From: Chara braunii
Taxonomy: Eukaryota > Streptophyta > Charophyceae > Charales > Characeae
DNA length: 64,000 nt
Direction: 5' to 3'
Assembly (NCBI GenBank): GCA_003427395.1
Contig: BFEA01000007.1
Coordinates: 6,281,059 to 6,345,058, forward strand
The notes beneath the pieces were generated by a model. That model had not been told where the DNA came from, searched no databases, and worked only from the letters and a program-made list of their open reading frames with translations. The translations under genes and the position numbers were made by a program. Positions 1 to 9,935 of this stretch are shown here, one piece after another. The stretch's first letter is position 1, and the number at the start of each line of letters is the position of its first letter.

Positions 1-370
1 ACTAAGTAAAATCCTGAAACCCCGAAGTATATTTTCACTAACGAAACCCCGGAAGCCTATCGAGATATAATCCCTAGAGAGACTTAGTAAAATCCCGGAA
101 CCCCGTAGTGCATTTTCGGTAACGAAACCCCGTAGCGAATTTTCGGTAACGAAACCCCGAAAGCCTATTGAGATATAATCGCTAGAGAGACTACGTAAAA
201 TTTTGAAACCCCGTAGTGTATTTTCGGTAATGAAACCCCAAAAGCCTATCGAGATATAATCCCCAGAGAGAGTTGGTAAAATCCCGAAAGCCCGTAGTGT
301 ATTTTGACTATCGAAACCCCGAAAGCCTATCGAGATTTAATCCCTATAGAGACTAAGTGAAATCTCGAAG
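1..370. repeat. 81-bp tandem repeat with 27-bp sub-units
   Basis: The motif AAGCCTATCGAGATATAATC recurs at about 54, 162, 243 and 324, giving spacings of 108, 81 and 81 bases. Each unit also contains GAAACCCCGTAGTGTATTTT-like blocks repeating at about 27 bases, so the 108-base unit is an 81-base unit with one extra 27-base sub-unit. No open frame persists through it. The array is cut by the window start and borders the truncated end of an LTR-like sequence on the minus strand. It is probably non-coding satellite DNA. Confidence 0.85.
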
Positions 371-419
371 TGTTTACGATATTCATTATATTTCATGAAA
401 TATATAGTATCCATTAACC

Positions 420-2095
420 AATTATCCTCCTCTTCCTTTCTGTTGCCTCCGCTTTCTCTCTTGTCTCTCTCAGCGGCTAACCCTTCTCTGTGCGCAGTCG
501 CGGACAAAGCCAGTATCGGTCGCTAACTCGCCTCCCCTCTCCCCGGGGAGCGGACGCGCCGCGGTCTGAGCCTGACGCTGGTCCACTCCATGCGTCCCGC
601 GGGTACGTGAAAAAAAATATATATCCCCCCTCTACGTGATGCCCACCCCTTCTTATACCCGCTGTCTGCTCGGTCTTCCGCCTTGTTGATCCGCCTTTCT
701 CCCTCTTCCACGAATCGCTCCGCTTCTCGCAACGTCGTCTTTCAACCACGTCAATTTTTTATTTCTCGTCGATCACTTATGGCAAAAATTTCGATAATCT
801 CCCGTCGATCACTTATGACGAAAATTTCAGAAATCTCCCGCCGACTGCAGCCAAGGAGTTTCGAGTCTTCCTCCTCTCTCTTCGGTTGCTACCTATCCAT
901 CTACCCGTTCTCTTCGGCCAATCCCAAAGCTTTCGCCCCCCCTCGCAAGTTTTACTTCGAGCGCTCATTGATCGAGCTCCGCCCAACTAACCACTGATCA
1001 TATTTCTTCTTTGGTCGCTCTCTCTGCCGCCCACTCCTTTCGTCTACTTTCCCTTGATCCTCTCATCTCTTGCCTTGTCCAATAGCCGCACCCCATTCTC
1101 ATCCTTCCGAGGTTGAACCTGCTGGTCCTTTGCGACCGTTGGTCTCTCAATCTTGGCGCTAACCGTGCCCCCGCCTGCCCTCGCCTGTATCTGTCCCGTT
1201 TCCTGGCCCGGGCGCACGCATCTATCCTTTGCTAGCCAGGTTTCAGTTATTCAGAAGTCCGAGCGCGCGCTCCTTAATAACCACTCTTTCGATCTCGACT
1301 TTCTTGATCTGCTCCCGATCCCCTTTCTTGGCTTTCATTCGAGGATCCTAGGACCCCGCCATTCCCATTCTGTTCGTCTTCCGTGCAGCCGTTCGAGCGG
1401 CTCAGCGTTCTCCATCACAACCCTGCCTTCCGTTCGTTCGTCTCTTTTACCCGGAATTTCCCTGCCTTGAGTAGTCACTTCACCGTTGCCCTTTTTGGGG
1501 TCGTCAACCCTTTACGGCGCGAGGCCCCTCTTCACAAATCACCGACACCTGACGACATGCCTAACGGCCATTTCGGTAAGGGGTCACCACTCCACCGATT
1601 CAACTGACACCGAGTGGTACCTAGGAGCCAATCGTTTCGATCACTAGCCCCAGCTTTTCGAATTTGCATCCCCCTTTTGCATGACCGCCAAAGCCTTTCA
1701 CCTCGAGGGCGCCGATCCAGCTTCCATCCCGATCGGAGAATTGCGCTGAAAGGAGCGTTACTCTGATCACATCTTTTCCGAACCGCCCTGCTCGTCAGTA
1801 GCTGCTGGGTTGCGGCCCCACACCATCGCCCTGATACAGGCTCGTTGCTTTCCTTGACCGACCTTCGGGATTCTCGGGTCTCCCTGTCAGCGCCTGCCCC
1901 CGCTCGAGTTGCTTCCTGGTCGTCGCTTCTGTTCGTTCAAGGGGTAGGGGGAAGGGCAAGCCACTCAGGGATCCAGTCAAGCCACACAGTCCCATGCATC
2001 CTTTTAAAACAAATTGAAAGTTAAAGAAAAAGAACCCCAAAAGAAATCCTTTGACTGGTGGGTGGTGCGCTCGGCTGGTAGGCATCCGCCCGACA
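420..2095 (-). mobile_element. Partial LTR related to the element 2 LTR
   Basis: Read on the minus strand from 2095, the sequence begins TGTCGGGCGGATGCCTACCA and aligns with the start of the two long LTRs at 22296 and 39190. Shared blocks include ACCAGCCGA, GGATGCAT...ACTGTGTGGC, the CAGGCGC...GAGAATCCC block and GGTCAAGGAA. Farther in, minus-strand purine-rich DNA with GGCGGGAGATTT...GAAATTTTCG resembles the 126-bp U3 repeats, and a TATAAG box (652-657) sits where the other LTRs have TATAAAA. Similarity fades near 420, where an 81-bp satellite starts, so the R-U5 part is missing. It abuts the 3' end of element 1, although that element belongs to a different Ty3/gypsy type. It could be the 3' LTR of a chimera or a solo LTR inserted there. 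Confidence 0.6.
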
Positions 2096-2215
2096 ACGGT
2101 ACTGCATCCTTGGCTTTGGAGGTCGGCCTATGCCTGGAGGTTTAGGCACTGGCATCACCCGATGCTCCGCGATTTTGTCGATGTCGACTTCGCCATCCAT
2201 GGTTGGGGACAACAT
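2096..2215 (-). pseudogene. Possible chromodomain remnant of element 1
   Basis: After the GPF/Y module, in a new frame, the minus strand encodes an acidic D-G-E-V-D-I-D-K-I-A-E-H-R segment followed after a Pro/Lys-rich linker by M-Q-Y-R. In chromovirus integrases the chromodomain starts with an acidic run, then I-L-D-x-R and L-Q-Y-L-V-K-W. The remnant fits the first part but stops where LTR-like sequence begins at 2095, so the W-x-G-Y half is absent. This is suggestive only. Confidence 0.35.
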
Positions 2216-2218
2216 TGA

Positions 2219-3340
2219 TCATCTGGAGAAAAATTGTGCAGTCTTTGCGAAAGGTGTCAGTTTTGAAGTGTGAAAGACTGGGTGTGTACGTAGGTGAGGT
2301 GGGATACGAATCACATAGGAAGGTCCATTTATTTGATCCCCCACTATGTCTAGGACCTCCCAAGGACCGAAATACTGTGGCATTAACTTTTTAGAAATTC
2401 CCAATTTTTGTCCCAGTTCATATGATTTAACCCAGACTCGTTCTCCTACCTGAAACTGGGATGGTCGTCTGTGTTTGTTCTCAAATGCAACCATGACATC
2501 CTTAACTTTCTGTATGTGCTCTACAGCCTGTTGCAGCATCTATTCATACTTGACAACAAACTCTATGTTGCGAGGTGCTACAGATGGTTGAATCTCATGT
2601 AGCAGAAACTCTATGGTCGTTCTAGGCTTCCAACCAAGATGCAGTTGGTTGGGAGTCATGCTGGTCGTACTATTTACAACGTTGTTATACAAGCTGGCGA
2701 CAAGAGGCAATTTCTCGTTCCAGTCATCCCGACTTGGCTTGATGTAATGCCTGAGCAAATGTTGTACTACTCGGTTCATATATTCCACCTGACCATTTGA
2801 CTCAGGGTGATTCCCTAATATCATCTGCAGTCTGGTACCCATCTGTTAGGTTGTGTTTTGCCACAGTTCGCTTGTAAAGCAAACATCCCTGTCACTGACA
2901 ATGGACTTGGGTAAACCGGAATCCCGTACCCAATTATCCATAAATAACCTGATGACGTAGTCAATTTTAGTGGTCTCTGGCATAGCGATTAGTCTTGCAA
3001 ACTTGGAGAAACGGTCTACTATAACGAAGATGTGTCTCTTTTCACTCCTGCTGGTGACAAGAGTATCCATGAAGTCCATGGACACACTTTGAACATGACC
3101 TTTAGGAATCGGCAAGGGCTTCATAAGCCCAAGCAGAGCCTGAGTAATAAGTTTGTCCCGTTGGCAAACCTGTAAGGTTTCAACGTACCTTTTTGCATCT
3201 TGCATCATAGTGGGCCACCATAATCTCTACACTAGGTTCACTAATGTCTTTTTATAGCCAGAATGACCAGTTGCATTATGACATTCACCTAGAAACAAAC
3301 TATGTAAAAACTCTCTAATAGTATCTAGAACACAGTCCTT
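2219..3340 (-). pseudogene. Element 1 integrase, broken
   Basis: Integrase inserts the cDNA into the chromosome. The zinc-binding region (about 3290-3150) reads H-N-A-T-G-H-S-G then L-Q-V-C-Q, so the first Cys of the CX2C pair is lost, and a stop lies between the halves. The catalytic core is recognisable: M-D-F-M-D (first Asp), V-D-R-F-S-K-F, S-D-R-D (second Asp) at 3208-2846, then H-P-E-S-N-G-Q-V-E (Glu) at 2842-2540 after a stop. The 2539-2219 piece carries W-V-K then Q-Y-F-G-P-W-E-V, the GPF/Y module. The D,D,E triad survives but three ORF breaks make it inactive. Confidence 0.9.
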
Positions 3341-3599
3341 TATTCCCAGCCTTTTTCAGGGAACAACAAGCCATTGACCAGCACAAACTCATCGGAGGTA
3401 GGTTTATCTTTAGCTTCCAGTTTGCGTATGATCTCAGACATCATTGCGTCTTGCTGATAGGCTTTCACCATAGATCGGGTTACGTCATTCGATATCTCAA
3501 ACTTAGTCCCTAGCGAGCCCAGATAATCTGCCCTATATGGCAGTGCATCAACCACTTTGTTATATTCTTCATTGATTGGGTTAAGTTGATAGTCATACA

Positions 3600-4009
3600 T
3601 GCCTATCATTTGAATTCACCTCTTCATGACATCTGATAGTACAGACGATGTTTTGATCCAGCATAAAGTTTCTTGGTCAGATCTCACATACAAAAATATG
3701 CCTAAGAGATAATGTCTTCAGTGGACCAACGCTCTATAGAGGGCATAGAGCTCACGCTCATACGTGGACTTTGCTAACTTCTGAGATTATATCTTTTTAC
3801 TCATGTACTCGATGGGCCTTAACTTCTTTCCCTTCTTTCACGCAAGGACCTCGCCTATGCCATATTAAATGGCGTCAGTGGTCACTACAAATGGTTGCTC
3901 ATGATCAGGCAGTTTAAGGACTTCGTAGTGTGTAAGGGCAAACTTCAATTTCTTGAAGGTTGCCGTATACTCTTCAGTCCACTCCCAAGGGGTGTGAAGG
4001 CGTGTGCGG
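3600..4009 (-). pseudogene. Element 1 RNase H remnant
   Basis: RNase H would remove the RNA strand of the RNA-DNA hybrid. Reading on from the RT thumb, the minus strand gives W-E-W-T-E-E-Y...F-K-K-L-K, then P-F-V-V-T-T-D-A-I with an immediate stop, then Y-G-I-G and, in a shifted frame, P-I-E-Y-M-S-K-K. The first Asp of the catalytic set is present, but at least five stops or frame changes follow within 130 codons. The call rests on position and these short matches. Confidence 0.7.
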
Positions 4010-4790
4010 TCAGTCAAAGGGGAGGTTCTTTACAAACGGTCTATAGTAGCATGTCATTCCCAAGAATGACCTCACCTCAGTCACAGACTGAGGTCTGGGG
4101 CAGTCACGTATGGTGGCCACCTTGGCATCATCCGACCTCAACCCATCCGCAAAAATTTCATGACCCAGGTACAAGATCTTGGTGCGACCGAACTCGCATT
4201 TCTTCAAGTTAACCTTGTACTGCGGCTGTCTTAGGAGACCTAGCTCTTTTTTCACGTGCTCATCGTGCTCCTCTGCTGTCTTACTAAAGATAAGATATCG
4301 TCGAGGTACACAACGATAAACTTGTTGAAGTACTCATGAAAGATGCGGTACATTGCATGCTGGAATGTCCCAGGTGCATTGCATAGACCAAAGGGAATCA
4401 CCACAAACTCGTACAGATCGTACCTGGTCCGAAAAATGGTTTTGTGTCGATCCTCAACTCTAATGGCAATTTGATGGTTTCTGGACTTCGGATCTATCTT
4501 TGTGAAGTACCGACATCCCTGCACTCTATTCAAGATGTCATCGATGGGAGGTAGGGGCCCCTCGTTCTTAACGGTGATGGCATTGAGACCCTTATAGTCA
4601 ATGCACATCCTCAGTGTACCTCACTTCTTAGGAACCAATAAAACTGGAGCACCAGAAGGGGAGGTACTATGCCGAATTCATCCCTTTTCTGTGAGTTTTC
4701 TGCGCTGATAGCAGAGCTCATTCAACTAAGTAGGAGACATCCTATAGATCCATTCTCTAGGTACTTTGCTACCAGGGACGACTTCTATCG
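4010..4790 (-). pseudogene. Element 1 reverse transcriptase, broken
   Basis: The RNA-dependent DNA polymerase would copy element RNA to cDNA. The N-terminal finger sequence around 4620-4680 (S-G-A-P-V-L-L-V-P-K-K) is followed by a stop. The open piece 4608-4252 then has C-I-D-Y-K-G-L-N, F-R-T-R-Y, F-G-L-C-N-A-P-G-T-F-Q and the catalytic Y-L-D-D. The thumb and connection piece 4255-4010 contains L-G-H-E-I, S-V-T-E-V-R-S-F-L-G and Y-Y-R-P-F. These are textbook plant Ty3/gypsy motifs, and the Y-L-D-D catalytic pair is retained, but a frameshift near 4255 and the upstream stop inactivate the gene. Confidence 0.9.
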
Positions 4791-4954
4791 CATGGATAAC
4801 CTCCCTTTCTACCACATCACTGGGCTCCTAAAAAATGTCTGAATACTGAGCAACGACTGCTTCTATCTCTGGGGTGATTTTACGGCCTCCCCTTTCTCAG
4901 AGACAACGACTAGCAGTTCATGCACCTGTAGTTTTCCACTAGACTGCTAGCTTT

Positions 4955-5560
4955 GAACTTCTACAGTCTAACAGTTCTACGGTTGGGCAACTTGTGGATC
5001 ATCACCTTCCTATCCCAATCGAATTGAGGTTGAGCTACCTCGAGGTAGTACATATCTAGCAGCATGTCGAATGGCAGTTCGTCGCTGACAAGGAATGAGA
5101 TTTTATATCTCAGTTCCCCTCCATAGGAGAAGGTGCAGACTACGTCCTTAACATAGTCTTGTTCTATCATACTGTGTTTGTTGGCTAGCGTAGAGGCTAC
5201 AAATCTGCTAAGCCGCTGCACTTGGTCCCCTAAACGCATCCTATCCTCACAAACACGAGTGATGAATTTCGTGTAGAGCCTATGTCAGCGAAGGTGCCCG
5301 CTTTATGGCCACCTACATCAACGTCTACCATAAAATGCTCACCCCGAGGACCTTTATAATCATCGCCCAAGAGTCTTTGGGGTCCTTCCCTGACCACTCG
5401 GACTGTAACTCTTCTGGGGACTCAGACACATCTCTTTAATAGAGCATTCGTGGGTCTGAATGTGTATGCGGGGTGATGGATGGGTCACTAGCCTTGGCCA
5501 ATGCCTGAACTGGTGAAGGCAACATTACCACTTTAACACGAGTAAGAGTGGCTAACACTC
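4955..5560 (-). pseudogene. Element 1 retropepsin-like protease, degraded
   Basis: This would be the aspartic protease that cleaves the Gag-Pol polyprotein. Near 5263-5290 the minus strand reads A-D-I-G-S-T-R-N, matching the position of the usual D-S/T-G-S/A active site but with Ile between Asp and Gly. Downstream the open stretch 5239-4961 contains a hydrophobic L-P-F-D-M-L-L-D segment followed by F-D-W, corresponding to the conserved I-L-G/D strand and the end of the fold in gypsy proteases. The stretch between 5560 and 5300 is broken by stops. It sits between gag and RT as expected. No intact protease could be made. Confidence 0.7.
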
Positions 5561-7460
5561 CTAATAGCCCGAGGTGTTTCCCTGCAAAGTGCTCGCAGAA
5601 GCACCATCAGGGTTCGAAGATAAACCCATTACCATTGGAGAGGTTACCATCGTGGTGACTTTCTTGCCTTGGCAAGTCCTGAACGTGTGGCCATAGTTGC
5701 CACAGTTCAGACAAGTACCCCTAGCAACTCGGTCCCTCCACACCTCATAGTCTAAACCAAGTTTGACCCATGTGGGCGCTCCTTGGTCGCCCTGACCCTT
5801 GGACCGGTCTGCCTTCTGCTTCCTAGTCCCCCTAACTTTCTCTTTGATATGCACCACAACTCCATCATCTGAAGTCTCGCTGGCCCCATCCCGCTCTGTC
5901 TCTTCCCCAAAGTCAAGGAAGTCATCAATCTCAGTTGCCTGACCATCATGGTCGACAAGCATGAAATTGTCTTTCTCCCTCCAATCTTGGTGAAGTTTCT
6001 TCTTCGTACCATCTCCCTGGCCCTGATGAGCGGACCCAAGCTTAGCATCAATGTCTAAGGCTTTCTTGCTGAAAGAGGCGAAGCTATGTACGTCGATGTT
6101 GGTCTCATCCACTAGTTTTTTTTTTGACATCTGTTGGTGGACATCTCAAATAATCGGTGAGGAGTACCTGCAGGTCATAGCGCACACCAGATACTACAAT
6201 CAGACGTTCTACGACGTCTGTGACTTCACCCACAGTTCTGTACCGTTTGGAACAGAGATTGTTTATTGCGTCAGTGACCTCTTGAGCCCGTTTTGGGTCA
6301 TGCCACCTATTGTACACTGTCCGTACAAAATCCTCTAATGTCTGGGCTTGGGCCCAGACATCAAAGTTTTGACCATAACCCTGCTGCTGCACTAAGTCGT
6401 TCAACCATCGAGCTACAAATCCTTCTAAAAGGAAGCAACGACTATAACTTCCTGCTCTGGGCTTGTGAGCTTGTGCCTCATATAAGTGGGCACAATCCTC
6501 ACTCAGGTGTCCAGGTCCTCTTCCTTTTTCTTGTCGCCAGAAAAAGGTTTAGGACTCAACAAAGGAATCTTGGACATCCACTGCACAGGCTGGGTTCGCC
6601 CAGGAGACTGTTGCAGTGGCTGCATAGCCACTAAGAAAGGTTGCTGCGCGTTAACTCGAGCTTGTCCTAACGATGGGACTGTAGCTGCCACCGTCGTTGA
6701 TGGTACATAATAAGTTCTAGGGACCGGACCACCAACTGCTACTAAACCACCTGGAGGAGGCATGTCAAAAATAGGAGAAAAGGAGGGCCCGACCGGTGAC
6801 GGCGTCACTGAGGGACCCGCAACCGAAGGCGGAGCTACAACGTACTGAGGCTGCCTCATCATTGGACGAGGAGACTGCAGTGCAACAAGAATCCTGTTCT
6901 GGCCAGCCACTAGTTCAACTGGCACTTCCTGTTGCACAACCTGCGTTTCTGCCACGCAAAGGAGCGAACTACATAGTGCTTGCAACGCAGGATCTAGTGC
7001 CGACTCGTCTAGATCCTCTAGTCTACTTAACTCCTGCCTCTTGCTCCCTAGACTAACTTTTCTTTGTTCCCTCTCTCAATTGCCGCTACAACTCGTCATG
7101 AAGTTTTTTTGCTTAGAGGATCTCATAATCCTTTGGTGTGAGTTGAGTTTGTTGGCTGACTTGTGAACCAGCAGATTGACTAACAATACCCTATGAGATA
7201 CCCTGACTGACACGTGATGAAGAGGCCTGAGACAAGGCCTGCGACACCATGGAAGAGGTAGCCATTGCGGCCTCTAAGCTGGTTGTTGTTGACCTAACCC
7301 TCCTTAATGTCGTCCTCTCCTTGGCTTCCCTCCGCAACCTCCTTTCCTCTCCTGGACCTAACTCCGAGAAGGTGATCGGTCGACCGACAGAAGTTTCACG
7401 GGTAACTCATAGCGGTACCACTACTTGTTCCTCCTCCTCACTATTGCTTGCATCACTCAT
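5561..7460 (-). pseudogene. gag: Element 1 gag, frameshifted
   Basis: Gag would form the nucleocapsid-like particle and bind element RNA. An ATG at 7460 opens an acidic N-terminus followed by a charged, probably coiled-coil stretch, with stops within the first 100 codons. The 6985-6503 piece is Pro/Gln/Val-rich and ends in a K-P-F-S-G-D core of the kind that begins the conserved gag domain. The 6404-6105 piece carries the helical capsid-like part (W-x-Q-A-Q-T-L-E-D-F, Y-N-R-W). The 6130-5561 piece ends in a zinc knuckle C-L-N-C-G-N-Y-G-H-T-F-R-T-C, i.e. CX2CX4HX4C, at about 5664-5715. A switch of frame occurs at a run of about ten T (plus strand) near 6115-6124, a likely slippage frameshift. 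Strand, order and zinc knuckle make the call firm. Exact start is inferred. Confidence 0.85.
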
Positions 7461-8784
7461 GAGCTACAGTGGTGTGCGGTCTAAACTAGAATCCACACTG
7501 AATCCTTCCTCAGCATGACACCCAACCGAGTATGATATTCTACTAGTTTCGGTCAGCTTGGAGAGAAGTAGTCAAGCGGTAAACAACAACTAGTGTCAGA
7601 TCCTACAAGTAATACTATTTCTATTTGAAGATTACTCTAACACAGAATGCCATGTAGCTTCACCTGTCTCCCACCAACTTGCAGCCCAGGAAGAATGTCG
7701 ACTCTCAAGGTTAAGCGCTCGCGACACCTCACAATGAGAGGACTCTCAAGAAGGAACTCACTTCCTCACAGTAAGAAGTCATGAAGAGGGTAGATAAGGG
7801 AGAGAGCAACATACCTCATAATGCTGCCCCCAAACGCAAATTTCTCACCGACAACCTGATGTGCATTTATGATGACCGGTCTCTGCGTCTACACAACAAA
7901 CGACGAAATGCAGTTCCACCTCGGCTTAAATGCCACATCAACGAGCTCTCATCATCCAACATTCTAGACTGGTAGACCCACGGGAGAGTTGTTCCACGAC
8001 ACCTGCAACTTGCAAATAAGTAGTGAGTACCAATAAAATCATGATGCAGTCCAACATTATGCAAGATATGAAAAAAAATGGACAGGGTCGCAAAAAATGT
8101 CATTCTATAACTGTCAATTCCGTCTCATTGAGTTTATCTGTTCACATATAGATCTGACTGTAGTACACTTCCGGTACTTGCACCGGACTCGAATTTTAAT
8201 TTATTTTTGTAGGGAAATTTGGTTTGCTGCCACCGATGCTGTTAGCACGGCCTGAATCTTCTCCCGCTGTGCTGCTGCAGACTGGAGTACAAAGGGTGCC
8301 TGTCACTGAAATGGGAGAGCACCTCTCTCTAAAATGGGACATTCCACACTCGTGACTATGATGATGCGACAAGACTTCAAGGTCGATCGGCCTTTGTTGA
8401 CTGATGTGGCATCCCCTTTCCGACCCGCTTCTTCTGTCCATTTGGCTCTGTTGCCTCAGCCCATTGTTATGCTGCCACCATGTTGTTGCTAAAAATTCGA
8501 ACCACTGGCGACTCTGCCGAAATGGTAGGAGCAAAAAGTGCCACAACAATGACACCTGCTGGCTGAAGACATGGAGACACAGTGCACAGTCTTGGTTTTG
8601 TTAAGAACTAGCCAACGCAGTCCCGACATTGCAAGCAAGCTACTCTTTGCATTCTTCGGAAACACCAATTGCAGTCTGGCCTGTCAACAACACAACTGTT
8701 GCTATAATCATCATCACAGAAACTCCATTTACGAAATTTTATGCATATCATTTGTAACAGATGTCACGAAGGCTCCAAAAATAC
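7461..8784. other. No gene recognised (1.3 kb)
   Basis: This would include the 5' leader of element 1, but I find neither an LTR end nor a convincing minus-strand primer-binding site. On the plus strand TGGCGACTCTGCC at 8505-8517 resembles a primer-binding site seen in other plant gypsy elements and is preceded by ...CGAACCAC, but no LTR or coding region can be attached to it. Short ORFs here lack family features. Confidence 0.5.
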
Positions 8785-9234
8785 TCACTTTGTCGACATG
8801 GTAGAAAACAAACCCACAGGTAGTGCTTCACATGATATGATGCACCTGTGTCTGCATCTCCTGTCGGGTCTCTTGACTTCTGAAACACGGACACATAGCC
8901 TCTCACCCCTTCGAAAAAAAGACTCATCTTTGACTTGCAAACCTGCTGTGATGGTCACGGACGGACCAATAAAGCAACCGCCGATCGAGGTTCCTTCGCC
9001 TATCTCGGCGTTTCTGTTGACAACAAAGTCGACAACAGTGCACCCATCTATTAAAATCGCACATTTGTCTGCAACCGAATTTATAATCTGCAAGGCTTTC
9101 TCTGCTCTCACTGTGGTTGTTATTGTGGGCGGCTCTCTTAACCCGCCCGCAAGACTCCTCCAAATCGCGCATCTTCTCCCGTGTTCCCGCTCCACACAGC
9201 TCATTCGCTCCCGCGCAATTGCTCTTCCCCGCAT
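8785..9234 (-). CDS. Uncharacterised 149-codon ORF, weakly C-CAP-like
   Basis: An ATG-started minus-strand frame of 149 codons. Residues about 45-95 alternate hydrophobic and polar residues with Val/Ile, Gly and Cys (A-D-K-C-A-I-L-I-D-G, then V-V-D-F-V-V-N-R-N, then I-G-P-S-V-T-I). That spacing resembles the beta-helical C-terminal domain of cyclase-associated protein (C-CAP), which has a D-K-C, a V-V-N and a P-T-[VI]-S-[VI] at similar distances. Flanks of the frame are Arg/Cys-rich and look non-coding, and a longer plus-strand frame (8741-9391) overlaps. It could be a stray exon or pseudogene fragment of a CAP gene, a hexapeptide-repeat fragment, or chance. No neighbour supports any function. 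Confidence 0.2.
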   Translation of the reverse strand: MRGRAIARERMSCVEREHGRRCAIWRSLAGGLREPPTITTTVRAEKALQIINSVADKCAILIDGCTVVDFVVNRNAEIGEGTSIGGCFIGPSVTITAGLQVKDESFFRRGERLCVRVSEVKRPDRRCRHRCIISCEALPVGLFSTMSTK

Positions 9235-9380
9235 CTCGTCTAGCGTTTGGTCAATCCCCCTCTTTTCGACGTTTGTCTGCCAGCATCCGTCAGATCAGTG
9301 GCAAGCTAAGTGGGATTCCTGTAGTCCACGCCAAATTCTGAGTTTCTCCCCCTCTCAATCGCGTGTGCACGTGCGCACGC

Positions 9381-9935
9381 TAATTATATGACTCGTCGTT
9401 CCCCGACCGATTCTTCCAAACCCGTTCCCTTGTGGTTTCGCAAGATGGTAGATAAAGACAACGAGAATCTTGCCATCCATTCATGCACATCATAAACAAA
9501 ATGACGGGGCATTAGCCCGTTCCCTTGACTGTGATTTTGCAAGATAGTCGATAGGTACAGTGGAAGTCTTGTTAATCCATTCAAGCGCGTCACTAATTAG
9601 ATGATGAATTGTTGCCCCCACCTATTCTTCCAAGCGCGTTTCGTTGGCTGTAATTTTTCAAGATGGTTGGTATCTCGTCAATCCATTTGTGCGCATCACT
9701 AATTAGATGACGAGTCCTTGGCCTCGTCGTTTTCCACCTAGCTCATTCCCATTGCTGTGATTCAGTGGGATGGTAGATGGGGATAGCGAGAATCTCGTTA
9801 ATCCATCCATGCGCACCACTAATTTGATGTCCCGCCGATTCGTCCGAGCATGTTCCCTTGGATGTGGTTTTGAAGGGTAGTAGATAAAGACCGTGGAAGT
9901 TCTGTTAATCCATTCAAGTGCATCACTGGTTAGAT
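9381..9935. repeat. 110-bp tandem repeat, five units
   Basis: Unit boundaries marked by CACTAATTAGATGACG-like sequence fall near 9381, 9491, 9594, 9700, 9821 and 9929, spacings of 103-121 bases. Each unit contains CGTTCCCTTG.TGTG, CAAGATGGTAGATA and GTTAATCCATTCA. Units differ by about a fifth of their bases by eye, so the array is old. No reading frame is conserved. Confidence 0.85.

Larger units (their letters stand above)
2096..7460 (-). mobile_element. Element 1: decayed Ty3/gypsy retrotransposon, internal region
   Basis: On the minus strand the order is gag (7460 to 5561), protease (about 5300 to 4961), reverse transcriptase (about 4790 to 4010), RNase H (about 4009 to 3600), integrase (about 3340 to 2219) and a chromodomain-like remnant (about 2215 to 2096). 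PR-RT-RH-IN order defines Ty3/gypsy (Metaviridae). The GPF/Y-type integrase tail followed by a possible chromodomain points to a chromovirus. Many frameshifts and stops break every domain, so the copy is non-functional. No 5' LTR or primer-binding site could be identified upstream of gag. Confidence 0.9.

Noticed and set aside
8495-8520. Plus-strand primer-binding-site-like TGGCGACTCTGCC
   Set aside because: No LTR upstream or gag downstream on the plus strand; likely chance or an unrecognisable remnant.
8741-9391. 216-codon plus-strand ORF
   Set aside because: No family motif; overlaps the better-structured minus-strand frame and biased composition explains it.
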